The notes: a model not told the origin generated them from the sequence alone. A stretch of 64,000 nt of DNA from CAWEWH01 sp963812775 (GCA_963812775.1 CAWEWH010000005.1:1116001-1180000); one strand, 5' to 3'. Positions 36,218 to 43,851 are shown, numbered from the stretch's first letter. Numbers and translations are program-made.

Positions 36218-38510
36218 GCACGACAGTCTCGCGCGCCTGCCTGAGCCGCCGGCGCCGTCGCGGCGGGCCCGCAATGCGGCGCTGGCCGCCGCGCTGCGCC
36301 GCTTCGACACGAAGCACGGCACGGCCCCCCAAGGATTCGCGAGCTCCCTGCGTCTTACGGACGAGACGGCGATGCCGCCGTCGCGCAGGAGCTCGTTCAT
36401 GTTCATGCCCCGTGCCCGTCATTTCGCCGCCGCCAGCCTCGTCGCGCTCATGGCCGGCTCCGTCGCCGTCGTTCAATTCGCCGATCGCACCGGCGTGTCG
36501 AACCGCGTTGCGCCGGATTCCACGCTGGATGCCAAGAGCGGCTCCGAGAGCAACACGAGCAACGTCAAGGACAACTCCAAGAGCGTGGATTTTTCCAGGC
36601 TGGAAATCTCCAAGGTCGAGCCGCCCGACCGGCTGCGTCTCACCGAAAAGGAGAAGGCGGATGTTCGTGCGGCGCCGCCCGCGCCGGTCGAGCAGCAGAC
36701 GGCGGAGCGACCGGTCCTGACCGACCGCGAGGCTGGGCAGGCGGTGGCCAAGCTCGCCCCGGAGGTGCGCGTGGACCGGCCCGTTGACGTTCGATCGCAA
36801 GAGCGCGGTCGCCCCCGTGCCCGCGGCGCCCGGCAAGAACCAGGCGCTCGCCCGGCTGCCCGCCGACGGGCGCGCCGAGCAGTCGGCCTCGAAGGCGCGC
36901 GGTGACGCGACGCGGCAGGCGCCTGCCCGGATGGCGGCACAGCCATCGGTGCAATTCAACAGTGGTGGCCAGCTCTCCGCCGGCATCGTGCCGCACGAGC
37001 CGCCGCGCCAGTATGCGCCTCCCCACAGCCCCGACGTTGGCATCCGGGGCGGCGAATATACCGGCCGCGACAAGTTCGCGGGCGCGCCCGAGAACGCCTT
37101 CAAGGCGGTGCGCGAGACGCCGGTCTCGACCTTCTCGATCGACGTCGACACGGCGTCCTATTCCTTCATGCGCGCTTCGCTCAACCGCGGCGTGCTGCCG
37201 CAGCCGGCCTCGGTGCGCACCGAGGAGCTGATCAACTATTTCCCCTATGACTATGCGCCGCCCTGCCTCGGCGGAGGCGCCGTTCCGCACCAACGTCGCG
37301 GTGTTCCCGAGTCCGTGGACCGAGGGCCGCAAGCTCATGCACATCGGCATCAAGGGCTATGCGCTGCAACCTGCCACGCGCCCGCAGCGCCAATCTCGTG
37401 TTCCTGATCGACACGTCGGGCTCGATGGACGCGCCCGAACCAGCTGCCGCTTGGTGAAGCAGTCGCTGTCGATGCTGCGTCGACCAGCTCGGCGGCAACG
37501 ACCGCGTCGCGATCGTGGCCTATGCGGGCCGCGCCGGCACCGTGCTCGAGCCGACAGCGGCGGCCGACAAGGGGCGATTCTCGGCGCCATCGAGAACCTC
37601 GAGCGCCGGCGGCTCGACGGCGGGCGGCGAGGGCATCCGCCAGGCCTATGCGCTGGCCGCAGCAGAATTTCGACAAGGCCAGGCGTCAACCGCGTCATCC
37701 TGGCGACCGACGGCGACTTCAACGTCGGCATCACCGACCAGCGACGAGCTCAAGGGCTTCGTCGAGCGCGAGCGCGGCAAGGGCGTCTTCCTCTCCGTGC
37801 TCGGCTTCGGCATGGGCAACTACAACGACGCGCTGATGCAGGCGCTGGCCCAGAACGGCAACGGCGCCGCCGCCTATATCGACACGCTCAGCCGAGGCGC
37901 GGAAGGTGCTGGTCGAGGAAGCGACCTCGACGCTCTTCCCGATCGCCAAGGACGTGAAGATCCAGGTCGAGTTCAATCCGGCGACCGTCGCCGAATATCG
38001 GCTGATCGGCTACGAGACGCGGCTGCTCAACCGCGAGGACTTCAACAACGACAAGGTCGATGCCGGCGAGGTCGGCTCCGGCCAGACCGTGACGGCGCTC
38101 TACGAGATCGTGCCGGTGGGCGGCCCGCGCACCGTCGGCGATCTGCGCTACGCCGAGCCGGCGCCGCGCGCCGATGCGAGCGCCAAGGCCGGCGAATACG
38201 CCTTCGTCAAGATCCGCTACAAGCTGCCGAAGTCAGGACACGAGCACGCTGATCTCGACGCCCGTCGACAAGGGCTCCGAGCAGGCCCGCTTCGATGACG
38301 CCCCGCGTCGACGCGCGCTTCGCCACCGCGGTGGCGGCCTTCGGCGAGATCCTGCGCGGCGGCCGCCACACCGGCAGCTTCGGCTACGACGAGGTGCTGA
38401 AGATGGCGTCCGCGGCGCGCGGCGACGACCCCTTCGGCTATCGCACCGAGTTCGTGCAGCTCGTGCGGGCCGCCAAGGGCGCGAGCGGCATGGCCGCGCA
38501 GCGCCCCTGA
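36210..38510 (+). pseudogene. Membrane-anchored von Willebrand factor A protein (YfbK-type), with many apparent indels
   Basis: The N-terminal cytosolic part (MSEHDSLARLPEPPAP) is followed by a membrane helix (HFAAASLVALMAGSVAVVQF) and a charged linker. A break near 36785 leads to the VWA-associated N-domain: VSTFSIDVDTASYSFMRASL and LPQPASVRTEELINYF. The VWA MIDAS reads DTSGSMD near 37415. The C-terminal DUF3520-like part (EATSTLFPIAKDVKIQVEFN, YETRLLNREDFNNDKVDAG) ends at 38510. About nine single-base changes between 36.78 and 38.31 kb interrupt the frame; most look like one inserted base. The corrected length is near 760 residues. VWA proteins of this type bind metal and partners at the membrane; the role here is unknown. 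It is coupled to the ECF sigma gene. Confidence 0.8.
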
Positions 38511-38523
38511 ACACCGCGTGTCA

Positions 38524-38577
38524 CCCCGTGCGCGCCGCAGCGTGAGCTCTTGCGAACGGTGCGGCGCAGACACGGGG
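38524..38577. terminator. Strong hairpin between convergent VWA gene and tRNA array
   Basis: CCCCGTG (38524-38530) and GCGCCGCA (38532-38539) pair with TGCGGCGC (38560-38567) and CACGGGG (38571-38577). It sits 13 bases past the VWA stop and about 55 bases beyond the last tRNA of the leftward array. It could end transcription from both sides, although it has no T-tract. Confidence 0.55.
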
Positions 38578-38631
38578 CCCATTTCCGCGGCCTTCAAACT
38601 CTTCGCCCAACATCGTGAGCGTCCAGATCGT

Positions 38632-38707
38632 TGGCGGGGGAGGAAGGAATCGAACCCTCTCTGGCGCGGTGTTGGAGGCCGCCGCTCTGCCGGTGAGCTA
38701 CACCCCC
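38632..38707 (-). tRNA. tRNA-Trp(CCA), divergent; last gene of the array
   Basis: Anticodon loop CTCCAAC; G73 and CCA encoded. There is a T6-T67 acceptor mismatch and a C31-A39 mismatch in the anticodon stem, so it is somewhat degenerate. Confidence 0.8.
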
Positions 38708-38723
38708 GGTAATTCATCGTGAT

Positions 38724-38799
38724 TGGCACCGACGGAGTGAATTGAACACTCGCTGACGGGGCTCCACACACCCCCGCTCTGCCACTGAGCTACATCGGC
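38724..38799 (-). tRNA. tRNA-His(GTG), without encoded G-1
   Basis: Anticodon loop GTGTGGA on a GGGGT/GCCCC stem. The base before position 1 is T, not G, and position 73 is G, not C. T-loop TTCAATT. CCA encoded. Confidence 0.75.
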
Positions 38800-38804
38800 A
38801 TGAT

Positions 38805-38878
38805 TGGTCGCAGCCGTCGGGGTCGAACCGACCTGGCCCTCCTTATGAGAGAGGGTTCCTCCCTGCCGAGGCGCTGCG
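38805..38878 (-). tRNA. tRNA-Met(CAT), atypical D-arm
   Basis: Anticodon loop CTCATAA on CCTCT/GGAGG. The first pair is C1-G72, so it is not initiator-like; G7-G66 does not pair. The D-arm CCTC/GAGG is unlike normal Met tRNAs. It could alternatively be the Ile(CAT) type. CCA encoded. Confidence 0.65.
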
Positions 38879-38879
38879 C

Positions 38880-38957
38880 TGGCTCCGGGCGAAGGATTTC
38901 GAACCTTCTGCTTTCCGGCTTCAAAGGCCGGCGGCCGGACCAACCAGCTAACCCGGA
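38880..38957 (-). tRNA. tRNA-Gln(TTG)
   Basis: Anticodon loop CTTTGAA on a perfect CCGGC/GCCGG stem; T1-A72 and G73 as expected for Gln. The T-loop is 8 nt (TTCGAAAT). CCA encoded; the gene abuts tRNA-Met. Confidence 0.85.
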
Positions 38958-38963
38958 ACGACA

Positions 38964-39040
38964 TGGTCCCCGCTACGGGAGTTCAACCCGTGACGTTCGG
39001 CTTTGAAAGAGCCGCACCCTTGGCGCCAGGCGAAGCGGGG
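38964..39040 (-). tRNA. tRNA-Glu(TTC)
   Basis: Perfect 7-bp acceptor CCCCGCT/AGCGGGG; anticodon loop CTTTCAA on CGGCT/AGCCG. Unusual T-loop TTGAACT. A73, CCA encoded. Confidence 0.8.
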
Positions 39041-39042
39041 CT

Positions 39043-39116
39043 TGGAGCGGACGGTCGGACTTGAACCGACATCGACGGTTTGGAAGACCGTAGCTCTACC
39101 CTTGAGCTACGCCCGC
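39043..39116 (-). tRNA. tRNA-Gly(TCC)
   Basis: Anticodon loop CTTCCAA on ACGGT/ACCGT; acceptor GCGGGCG/CGTCCGC with one G-T pair; U73 as normal for Gly. CCA encoded. Confidence 0.92.
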
Positions 39117-39121
39117 GAGAT

Positions 39122-39198
39122 TGGCGCCCTCGGCAGGATTTCGAACCTGCATCGCGCCGCTTAGGAGACGGCAGCTCTGTCCATTGAGCAACGAGGGC
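39122..39198 (-). tRNA. tRNA-Arg(CCT)
   Basis: Perfect acceptor GCCCTCG/CGAGGGC; anticodon loop CTCCTAA. The T-loop is 8 nt (TTCGAAAT). G73, CCA encoded. Confidence 0.88.
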
Positions 39199-39210
39199 AT
39201 GACGCGGGCA

Positions 39211-39285
39211 TGGAGACCCGGGCCGGGGTCGAACCGGCTCGTGGCGCTTTTGCAGAGCGCAGCGTTCCCACTTCGCCACCGGGTC
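39211..39285 (-). tRNA. tRNA-Cys(GCA)
   Basis: Perfect acceptor GACCCGG/CCGGGTC; anticodon loop CTGCAAA on GCGCT/AGCGC; the Cys-typical U73 is present. CCA encoded. Confidence 0.92.
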
Positions 39286-39290
39286 GAGAT

Positions 39291-39364
39291 TGGATCGGGG
39301 AGCAGGCCTCGAACCTGCAACCTTCCGGGTCAGAGCCGGATGCGCCACCTTGCGCCATCCCCGA
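39291..39364 (-). tRNA. tRNA-Gln(CTG)
   Basis: Perfect acceptor TCGGGGA/TCCCCGA with U1-A72; anticodon loop CTCTGAC on TCCGG/CCGGA. U73 instead of the usual G73. CCA encoded. Confidence 0.88.
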
Positions 39365-39428
39365 GAGGTGGGCCGCCAAATCGAAAGCTTAAAGCACGAG
39401 TGCTCTAAGCGGCCCATTGTGGACAGTT

Positions 39429-39507
39429 TGGTCAGCGTGGGTGGATTTGAACCACCGCTCTCGACCTTCCGAGGGTCGCGGGGACGACCAAGCTCCCCTA
39501 CACGCTG
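39429..39507 (-). tRNA. tRNA-Pro(CGG)
   Basis: C1-G72 and A73 as in bacterial Pro tRNAs; anticodon loop CTCGGAA on CGACC/GGTCG; acceptor CAGCGTG/CACGCTG perfect. CCA encoded. A 64-bp spacer follows. Confidence 0.92.
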
Positions 39508-39567
39508 AAGGGTCGCAACATGTCGGTCAGCGCGCGCCACCGGCGCCAGCTGCGAGATGTCGCGAAA

Positions 39568-39644
39568 TGGCGCTCTCCGAGGGATTTGAACCCCCACGAA
39601 CCGGCTTCGTAGACCGGTGCTCTATCCAGTTGAGCTAGGAGAGC
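39568..39644 (-). tRNA. tRNA-Arg(ACG)
   Basis: Acceptor GCTCTCC/GGAGAGC perfect; anticodon loop CTACGAA on CCGGT/GCCGG. A34 would be deaminated to inosine by TadA. G73, CCA encoded. Confidence 0.92.
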
Positions 39645-39649
39645 AAGGT

Positions 39650-39724
39650 TGGTGCGGCGACGGGGATTCGAACCCCGGTTGCCCTGCTTGAGAGGCAGGT
39701 GTCCTTCCCGTAGACGACCGCCGC
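39650..39724 (-). tRNA. tRNA-Glu(CTC)
   Basis: Anticodon loop CTCTCAA on CCTGC/GCAGG; acceptor GCGGCGG/TCGCCGC with a terminal G-T pair; T-loop TTCGAAT. CCA encoded. Confidence 0.92.
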
Positions 39725-39728
39725 GAAT

Positions 39729-39803
39729 TGGCTCCCCGACGTGGACTTCGAACCACGATTTACCGGTTAACAACCGGGTGTCCTGCCATTGGACGATCGG
39801 GAA
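39729..39803 (-). tRNA. tRNA-Asn(GTT), degenerate
   Basis: Anticodon loop TTGTTAA with a C27-T43 mismatch in the stem; acceptor TTCCCGA/TCGGGGA with a T-G pair; 8-nt T-loop TTCGAAGT. G73, CCA encoded. Confidence 0.82.
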
Positions 39804-39805
39804 AT

Positions 39806-39833
39806 TGGTGGAGACACAAAATGGTGGAGACAC
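39806..39833. repeat. Duplicated 12-bp tRNA-Ala 3' end
   Basis: TGGTGGAGACAC occurs at 39806-39817 and again at 39822-39833, where it is the real 3' end of tRNA-Ala(TGC). The first copy has no tRNA body attached. Confidence 0.75.
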
Positions 39834-39893
39834 GGAGAGTTGAACTCCGCATGGCGATCTTGCAAGGATCGCCTGCAGCCTGCTGCTGTCCCC
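39822..39893 (-). tRNA. tRNA-Ala(TGC), shortened D-arm
   Basis: Anticodon loop CTTGCAA on CGATC/GATCG. G3-U70, the Ala identity pair, is present. About 4 nt shorter than normal: the D-arm is reduced to GCAG/CTGC with a tiny loop. A73, CCA encoded. Confidence 0.8.
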
Positions 39894-39897
39894 GAAT

Positions 39898-39971
39898 TGG
39901 TGGAGTCACGCGGAGTCGAACCGCGCTCTTCGCGATGCCATCGCGACGCTCTCCCGATGAGCTATGACCCC
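39898..39971 (-). tRNA. tRNA-Ala(GGC)
   Basis: Anticodon loop ATGGCAT on TCGCG/CGCGA; G3-U70 identity pair; T-loop TTCGACT. CCA encoded, directly abutting tRNA-Phe. Confidence 0.92.
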
Positions 39972-40047
39972 TGGTGCCCAGGGTAGGTTTCGAGCCCACC
40001 TCTCCGCGTCTTCGGCGCGGCGCTTTCACCAGATTAGCTTCCTGGGC
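39972..40047 (-). tRNA. tRNA-Phe(GAA) with C33
   Basis: Acceptor GCCCAGG/CCTGGGC is the usual Phe sequence. Anticodon loop CCGAAGA has C in place of U33. T-loop CTCGAAA has C54. A73, CCA encoded. Confidence 0.85.
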
Positions 40048-40097
40048 GACGACAACCTTGCCCGCGCGTTACTGCGCGAGAAAAAGTTTAGCAATGT

Positions 40098-40172
40098 TGG
40101 AGCGGGCGGCGGGAATCGAACCCGCGCTGCGACCTTGGCATGGTCGCTGTCTGCCACTGACGATACGCCCGC
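40098..40172 (-). tRNA. tRNA-Gly(GCC)
   Basis: Perfect acceptor GCGGGCG/CGCCCGC, U73; anticodon loop ATGCCAA on CGACC/GGTCG. CCA encoded. Confidence 0.93.
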
Positions 40173-40179
40173 AATTGTC

Positions 40180-40263
40180 TGGTGGATCACCAGGGACTCG
40201 AACCCTGCTGCGCACAGGCACGGGCTTTACAGGCCCAACCAGTCACCCGACTTGTCGTGATCC
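40180..40263 (-). tRNA. tRNA-Tyr(GTA), class II
   Basis: Acceptor GGATCAC/GTGATCC, A73; anticodon loop CTGTAAA; a long variable arm, as normal for bacterial Tyr. CCA encoded. Confidence 0.9.
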
Positions 40264-40299
40264 CAACGTCGGCAGCCGCTCCTGGACGGCTGCAGAATG

Positions 40300-40386
40300 T
40301 GGCGGAGGGTGAAGGAGTTCGAACCATCGACCTTTCGGTCGGGCCGGTTTTCGAAACCGGTTGCGCGCCACCGCGCCCCACCCTCC
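40300..40386 (-). tRNA. tRNA-Ser(CGA), class II
   Basis: Acceptor GGAGGGT/ACCCTCC, G73; anticodon loop TTCGAAA on CCGGT/ACCGG; long variable arm CCCGACCGAAAGGTCG. 8-nt T-loop TTCGAACT and one T-T mismatch in the T-stem. CCA encoded. Confidence 0.87.
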
Positions 40387-40387
40387 G

Positions 40388-40463
40388 TGGTCGTCTCGGC
40401 AGGAATTGAACCTGCGCGCCCCGGCTTCGGAAACCGGCGCTCTGTCCACTGAGCTACGAGACG
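40388..40463 (-). tRNA. tRNA-Arg(CCG)
   Basis: Acceptor CGTCTCG/CGAGACG perfect; anticodon loop TTCCGAA on CCGGT/GCCGG; T-loop TTCAATT. A73, CCA encoded. Confidence 0.9.
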
Positions 40464-40503
40464 GACGCGGCGCCTTCGTCTCGCGAGACGATGCGCCGAA
40501 CAA

Positions 40504-40578
40504 TGGCGCCCTGCACGGGAATTGAACCCGTCTCACCGCATCGACAGTGCGGCCGCCTCGCCAGATGCGTCGCAGGGC
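40504..40578 (-). tRNA. tRNA-Asp(GTC)
   Basis: Acceptor GCCCTGC/GCAGGGC, G73 as expected for Asp; anticodon loop CTGTCGA on CCGCA/TGCGG. CCA encoded. Confidence 0.92.
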
Positions 40579-40585
40579 AATGAAT

Positions 40586-40661
40586 TGGTGCGCGCGGTCC
40601 GACTCGAACGGACACTTTACGGCTTCTCGAACCGTTCCCTCTGCCATTGGGGTACGCGCGC
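40586..40661 (-). tRNA. tRNA with Leu anticodon GAG on a class I body, C33
   Basis: Acceptor GCGCGCG/CGCGCGC, A73. Anticodon loop TCGAGAA on ACGGT/GCCGT, with C33. The variable loop is only AAAGT, so it lacks the long arm that bacterial Leu tRNAs have. CCA encoded. Confidence 0.8.
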
Positions 40662-40662
40662 T

Positions 40663-40748
40663 TGGCAGACCAGGTGGGACTCGAACCCACGAAGGCTTGC
40701 GCCATCGGCTTAAGAGGCCGCGCCCTTTGCCGCTCGGGTCACTGGTCT
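40663..40748 (-). tRNA. tRNA with Lys anticodon CTT on a class II body
   Basis: Acceptor AGACCAG/CTGGTCT, G73. Anticodon loop CTCTTAA on GCGGC/GCCGA (G27-A43 mismatch). A long variable arm with GGC/GCC pairing follows. Normal Lys tRNAs are class I. CCA encoded. Confidence 0.78.
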
Positions 40749-40749
40749 G

Positions 40750-40843
40750 TGGAGGATGTGGTGGGACTCGAACCCACGGTGCTGCGCTTCACGCGCAATC
40801 AGGATTAAAAGTCCTGGCCGATCGCCACTCCGGTCACACATCC
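40750..40843 (-). tRNA. tRNA with Lys anticodon TTT on a class II body
   Basis: Acceptor GGATGTG/CACATCC, U73. Anticodon loop CTTTTAA on a perfect CAGGA/TCCTG stem. The variable region is about 22 nt with a GCGC/GCGC stem. The T-arm GTGGG/CCCAC is identical to that of the CTT neighbour. CCA encoded. Confidence 0.8.
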
Positions 40844-40886
40844 GGAGTTGCGTTTTCGATCTTGCCTCATGGCGGTCTCCTTCGAT

Positions 40887-40960
40887 TGGTGCACCGGTCT
40901 GGAATTGAACCAGCGTCGATCGCTTATCGAGCGATGGCTCTGCCATTGAGCTACAGGTGC
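40887..40960 (-). tRNA. tRNA-Ile(GAT) with C33
   Basis: Anticodon loop TCGATAA on ATCGC/GCGAT, with C33. T6-C67 acceptor mismatch and a mismatched outer T-stem pair. A73, CCA encoded. Confidence 0.82.
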
Positions 40961-40978
40961 GGAGCGACAGGTGCGTGT

Positions 40979-41055
40979 TGGTACTCCCGCAGGGACTTCG
41001 AACCCCGGAATGTCGGTGTGTAGGACCGATGCCTTGGCCGCTTGGCGACGGGAGT
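40979..41055 (-). tRNA. tRNA-Val(TAC) with C33
   Basis: Acceptor ACTCCCG/CGGGAGT, A73; anticodon loop CCTACAC on TCGGT/ACCGA, with C33; 8-nt T-loop TTCGAAGT. CCA encoded. Confidence 0.84.
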
Positions 41056-41056
41056 G

Positions 41057-41129
41057 TATCCGCGGCCGGACTCGAACCGGCACTTAACTCGTTTTGAGCG
41101 AGCGGCCTCTGCCATTGGGCTACGCGGAT
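41057..41129 (-). tRNA. tRNA with Leu anticodon CAA on a class I body, no encoded CCA
   Basis: Acceptor ATCCGCG/CGCGGAT, A73, followed by CAC rather than CCA; the neighbouring tRNA-Val starts one base later. Anticodon loop CTCAAAA on GCTCG/CGAGT. Short variable loop TAAGT. Confidence 0.8.
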
Positions 41130-41133
41130 GAAT

Positions 41134-41211
41134 TGGTGCGCCACGCAGGATTCGAACCTGCACTGCTCTCCTTCTGAGGGAGATGCCTCCTACCAGTTGG
41201 GCTAGTGACGC
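41134..41211 (-). tRNA. tRNA with Leu anticodon CAG on a class I body
   Basis: Acceptor GCGTCAC/GTGGCGC (one T-G pair), A73; anticodon loop CTCAGAA on TCTCC/GGAGA; short variable loop; T-loop TTCGAAT. CCA encoded. Confidence 0.84.
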
Positions 41212-41212
41212 C

Positions 41213-41286
41213 TGGAGCCCCCGCCGTGAATCGAACACGGCTCACCGGCTTACAAGGACGGTGCATCGCCGCAATGCTTCAGGGGC
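41213..41286 (-). tRNA. tRNA-Thr(TGT)
   Basis: Acceptor GCCCCTG/CGGGGGC (one T-G pair), U73; anticodon loop CTTGTAA with a T30-C40 mismatch; D-stem GCAT/ATGC. CCA encoded. Confidence 0.82.
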
Positions 41287-41287
41287 T

Positions 41288-41363
41288 TGGTGCTGCCAGC
41301 AGGAATCGAACCTGCGGCCTCCGCGTTACGAGGGCGGCGCTCTACCGGTTGAGCTATGACAGC
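41288..41363 (-). tRNA. tRNA-Thr(CGT), first gene of the array
   Basis: Acceptor GCTGTCA/TGGCAGC (one T-G pair), A73; anticodon loop CTCGTAA with a C31-C39 mismatch; otherwise canonical D- and T-arms. CCA encoded. Confidence 0.87.
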
Positions 41364-41998
41364 TTGAAAATGGACAAACGCCGGCGGCGCCCGGCTCCGC
41401 CGCGATGATGACGCGCATCATCATGCCGTGGCGGAGCGCCGCCGGCTGTTCTGGACGTTCTCACGATGTCAAAGAGCCCGACGCCACCGGCGTCGTCGTC
41501 ACAGCATGGCCGCAACTGGCGAGCGCGCGCACAGGACGCGCGCCGGCTAGGCGCGGATACTCTTCGGGTTGGGATCGGGTAGATCTGCGGACCATCGGTC
41601 CCTCCTGCCAGTGAGGCGGAGGGCATGGTCTCCGCCGGTTAACGTAGTCGGTTTGGTCCTTGTTCGGACCGCAGCATCGCCGAGCAATCCCGACAGGCGC
41701 GCGCGCCCACGCGCTGCCCGCCGCGCGGTCCATTGGACCTGGCGGTGGCGGCGCTCAGCGCGGCGGCTTTATGTGTTGCTGTGCGCAACATCGGGTTCCT
41801 CGACATTTAGGGGCGCGGTGTATGACGCAACGCGCCCGAAGAGTCAAGCTCCTCGCGAACGCGAAAGCGCGCCGCGTCTTTGCGGCGACCCCCGCGTCAG
41901 CGCGGTGACGAGCGGGGCCTGGAGGCCACCGCCCTCGCGGGCGCGAAGCCGGGATGCTACGGTTCCGGCGCGCAACGACAAAAACACGCCGAGGAAAC
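41364..41998. other. Upstream region of the tRNA array and of the hydroxy-acid dehydrogenase; no gene seen
   Basis: A 635-bp interval between the divergent tRNA array and the FMN dehydrogenase gene. Open frames here are Arg/Ala-rich shadows. It contains the hairpin at 41381-41445. On the leftward strand there is a TTGACA at 41472-41467, about 100 bp before the first tRNA, without a convincing -10 box, so the array promoter is only guessed. The region should also contain the rightward promoter. Confidence 0.5.
41381..41445. promoter_or_regulatory. Long GC-rich hairpin in the presumed leader of the tRNA array
   Basis: CCGGCGGCGC (41381-41390) pairs with GCGCCGCCGG (41436-41445), TCCGCC (41396-41401) with GGCGGA (41430-41435), and GATGATG (41404-41410) with CATCATC (41416-41422). 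It starts 17 bases upstream of the first tRNA. It could be a processing, attenuation or termination structure. Confidence 0.55.
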
Positions 41999-43183
<1,185 letters not shown>

Positions 43184-43205
43184 CGCGCATAGTCAGGAGA
43201 GTGAG

Positions 43206-43610
43206 ATGAAACTGGAAGGCGGATGCTATTGCGGCGGGCTGCGCTACGTGGCCGACGGCGAGCCGATGCTGAAGGCCCAGTGCCACTGCCGCGAATGCCA
43301 ATACATGACCGGCGGCGCGCCGAACATGTTCATGCTCATGCCGGGCAACAGCCTCAGCTACACCAAGGGCACGCCCAAGCAATTCAAGCGCGCCGATCTC
43401 GAGAAGCCGGTGACGCGGGAATTCTGCCCCGAATGCGGCACGCATGTCGCGACGCGTCCGCAGCGCCCGGTCGTCGTCATCAAGGTCGGCACGCTCGACG
43501 ATCCAAAGCTGTTCGGCGCTCCGCAGATGGCCATCTACACCTGCGACAGGCAGCCCTTCCACGAGATCCCGGCGGGACTCACGGCCTTCGAGCGCCTGCC
43601 GCCGCGGTAG
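43206..43610 (+). CDS. GFA/CENP-V family zinc protein
   Basis: A 134-residue member of the glutathione-dependent formaldehyde-activating (GFA) family. Zinc cysteines are in GGCYCGGLRYVADG, AQCHCRECQYMTGG and REFCPECGTHVATRP. Most family members have no confirmed reaction. It follows the FMN dehydrogenase by 22 bases with a GAGAGTGAG site, probably in one transcript. Confidence 0.88.
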   Translation: MKLEGGCYCGGLRYVADGEPMLKAQCHCRECQYMTGGAPNMFMLMPGNSLSYTKGTPKQFKRADLEKPVTREFCPECGTHVATRPQRPVVVIKVGTLDDPKLFGAPQMAIYTCDRQPFHEIPAGLTAFERLPPR

Positions 43611-43683
43611 CCGATCACGCGCCAACCCCCTCCCATGGGGCTACGACGTTCACACATCTCGCGACACGTTTGAGCGGGATTGA

Positions 43684-43815
43684 TCCCTCCCCTCAAGGGG
43701 AGGGTGGCGCGCCGCCCTACGCGGCGCGCCGGGTGGGGTCGCGAATGTTGGACCAATGCGACCCCCTCCGGCCGCGCGCAAATGCGCGCGCCCACCTCCC
43801 CCTAGAGGGGGAGGA
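43684..43815. repeat. Composite CCCTCCCC repeat element
   Basis: Terminal hairpins CCCTCCCC..GGGGAGGG and CCTCCCCC..GGGGGAGG flank GGCGCGCC and GGGTGGGGTCGC arms with complementary partners (GCGACCCCC). Same architecture as 33679-33801. It lies between convergent genes. Confidence 0.8.
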
Positions 43816-43851
43816 TCAGCGCGCCCAGCGATCCGACCAAACGCCCGCCGG

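Noticed and set aside
40663..40843. Class II tRNAs as selenocysteine tRNA or stop suppressors
   Set aside because: Their anticodons are CTT and TTT, not TCA, CTA or TTA, and acceptor plus T-stem lengths are 7 + 5, not the longer Sec form.
38698..41238. Many open frames of 60-200 codons across the tRNA array
   Set aside because: They translate tRNA sequence (repeated Gly-Phe-Glu-Pro or Ser-Asn-Pro patterns) and have no protein signature.
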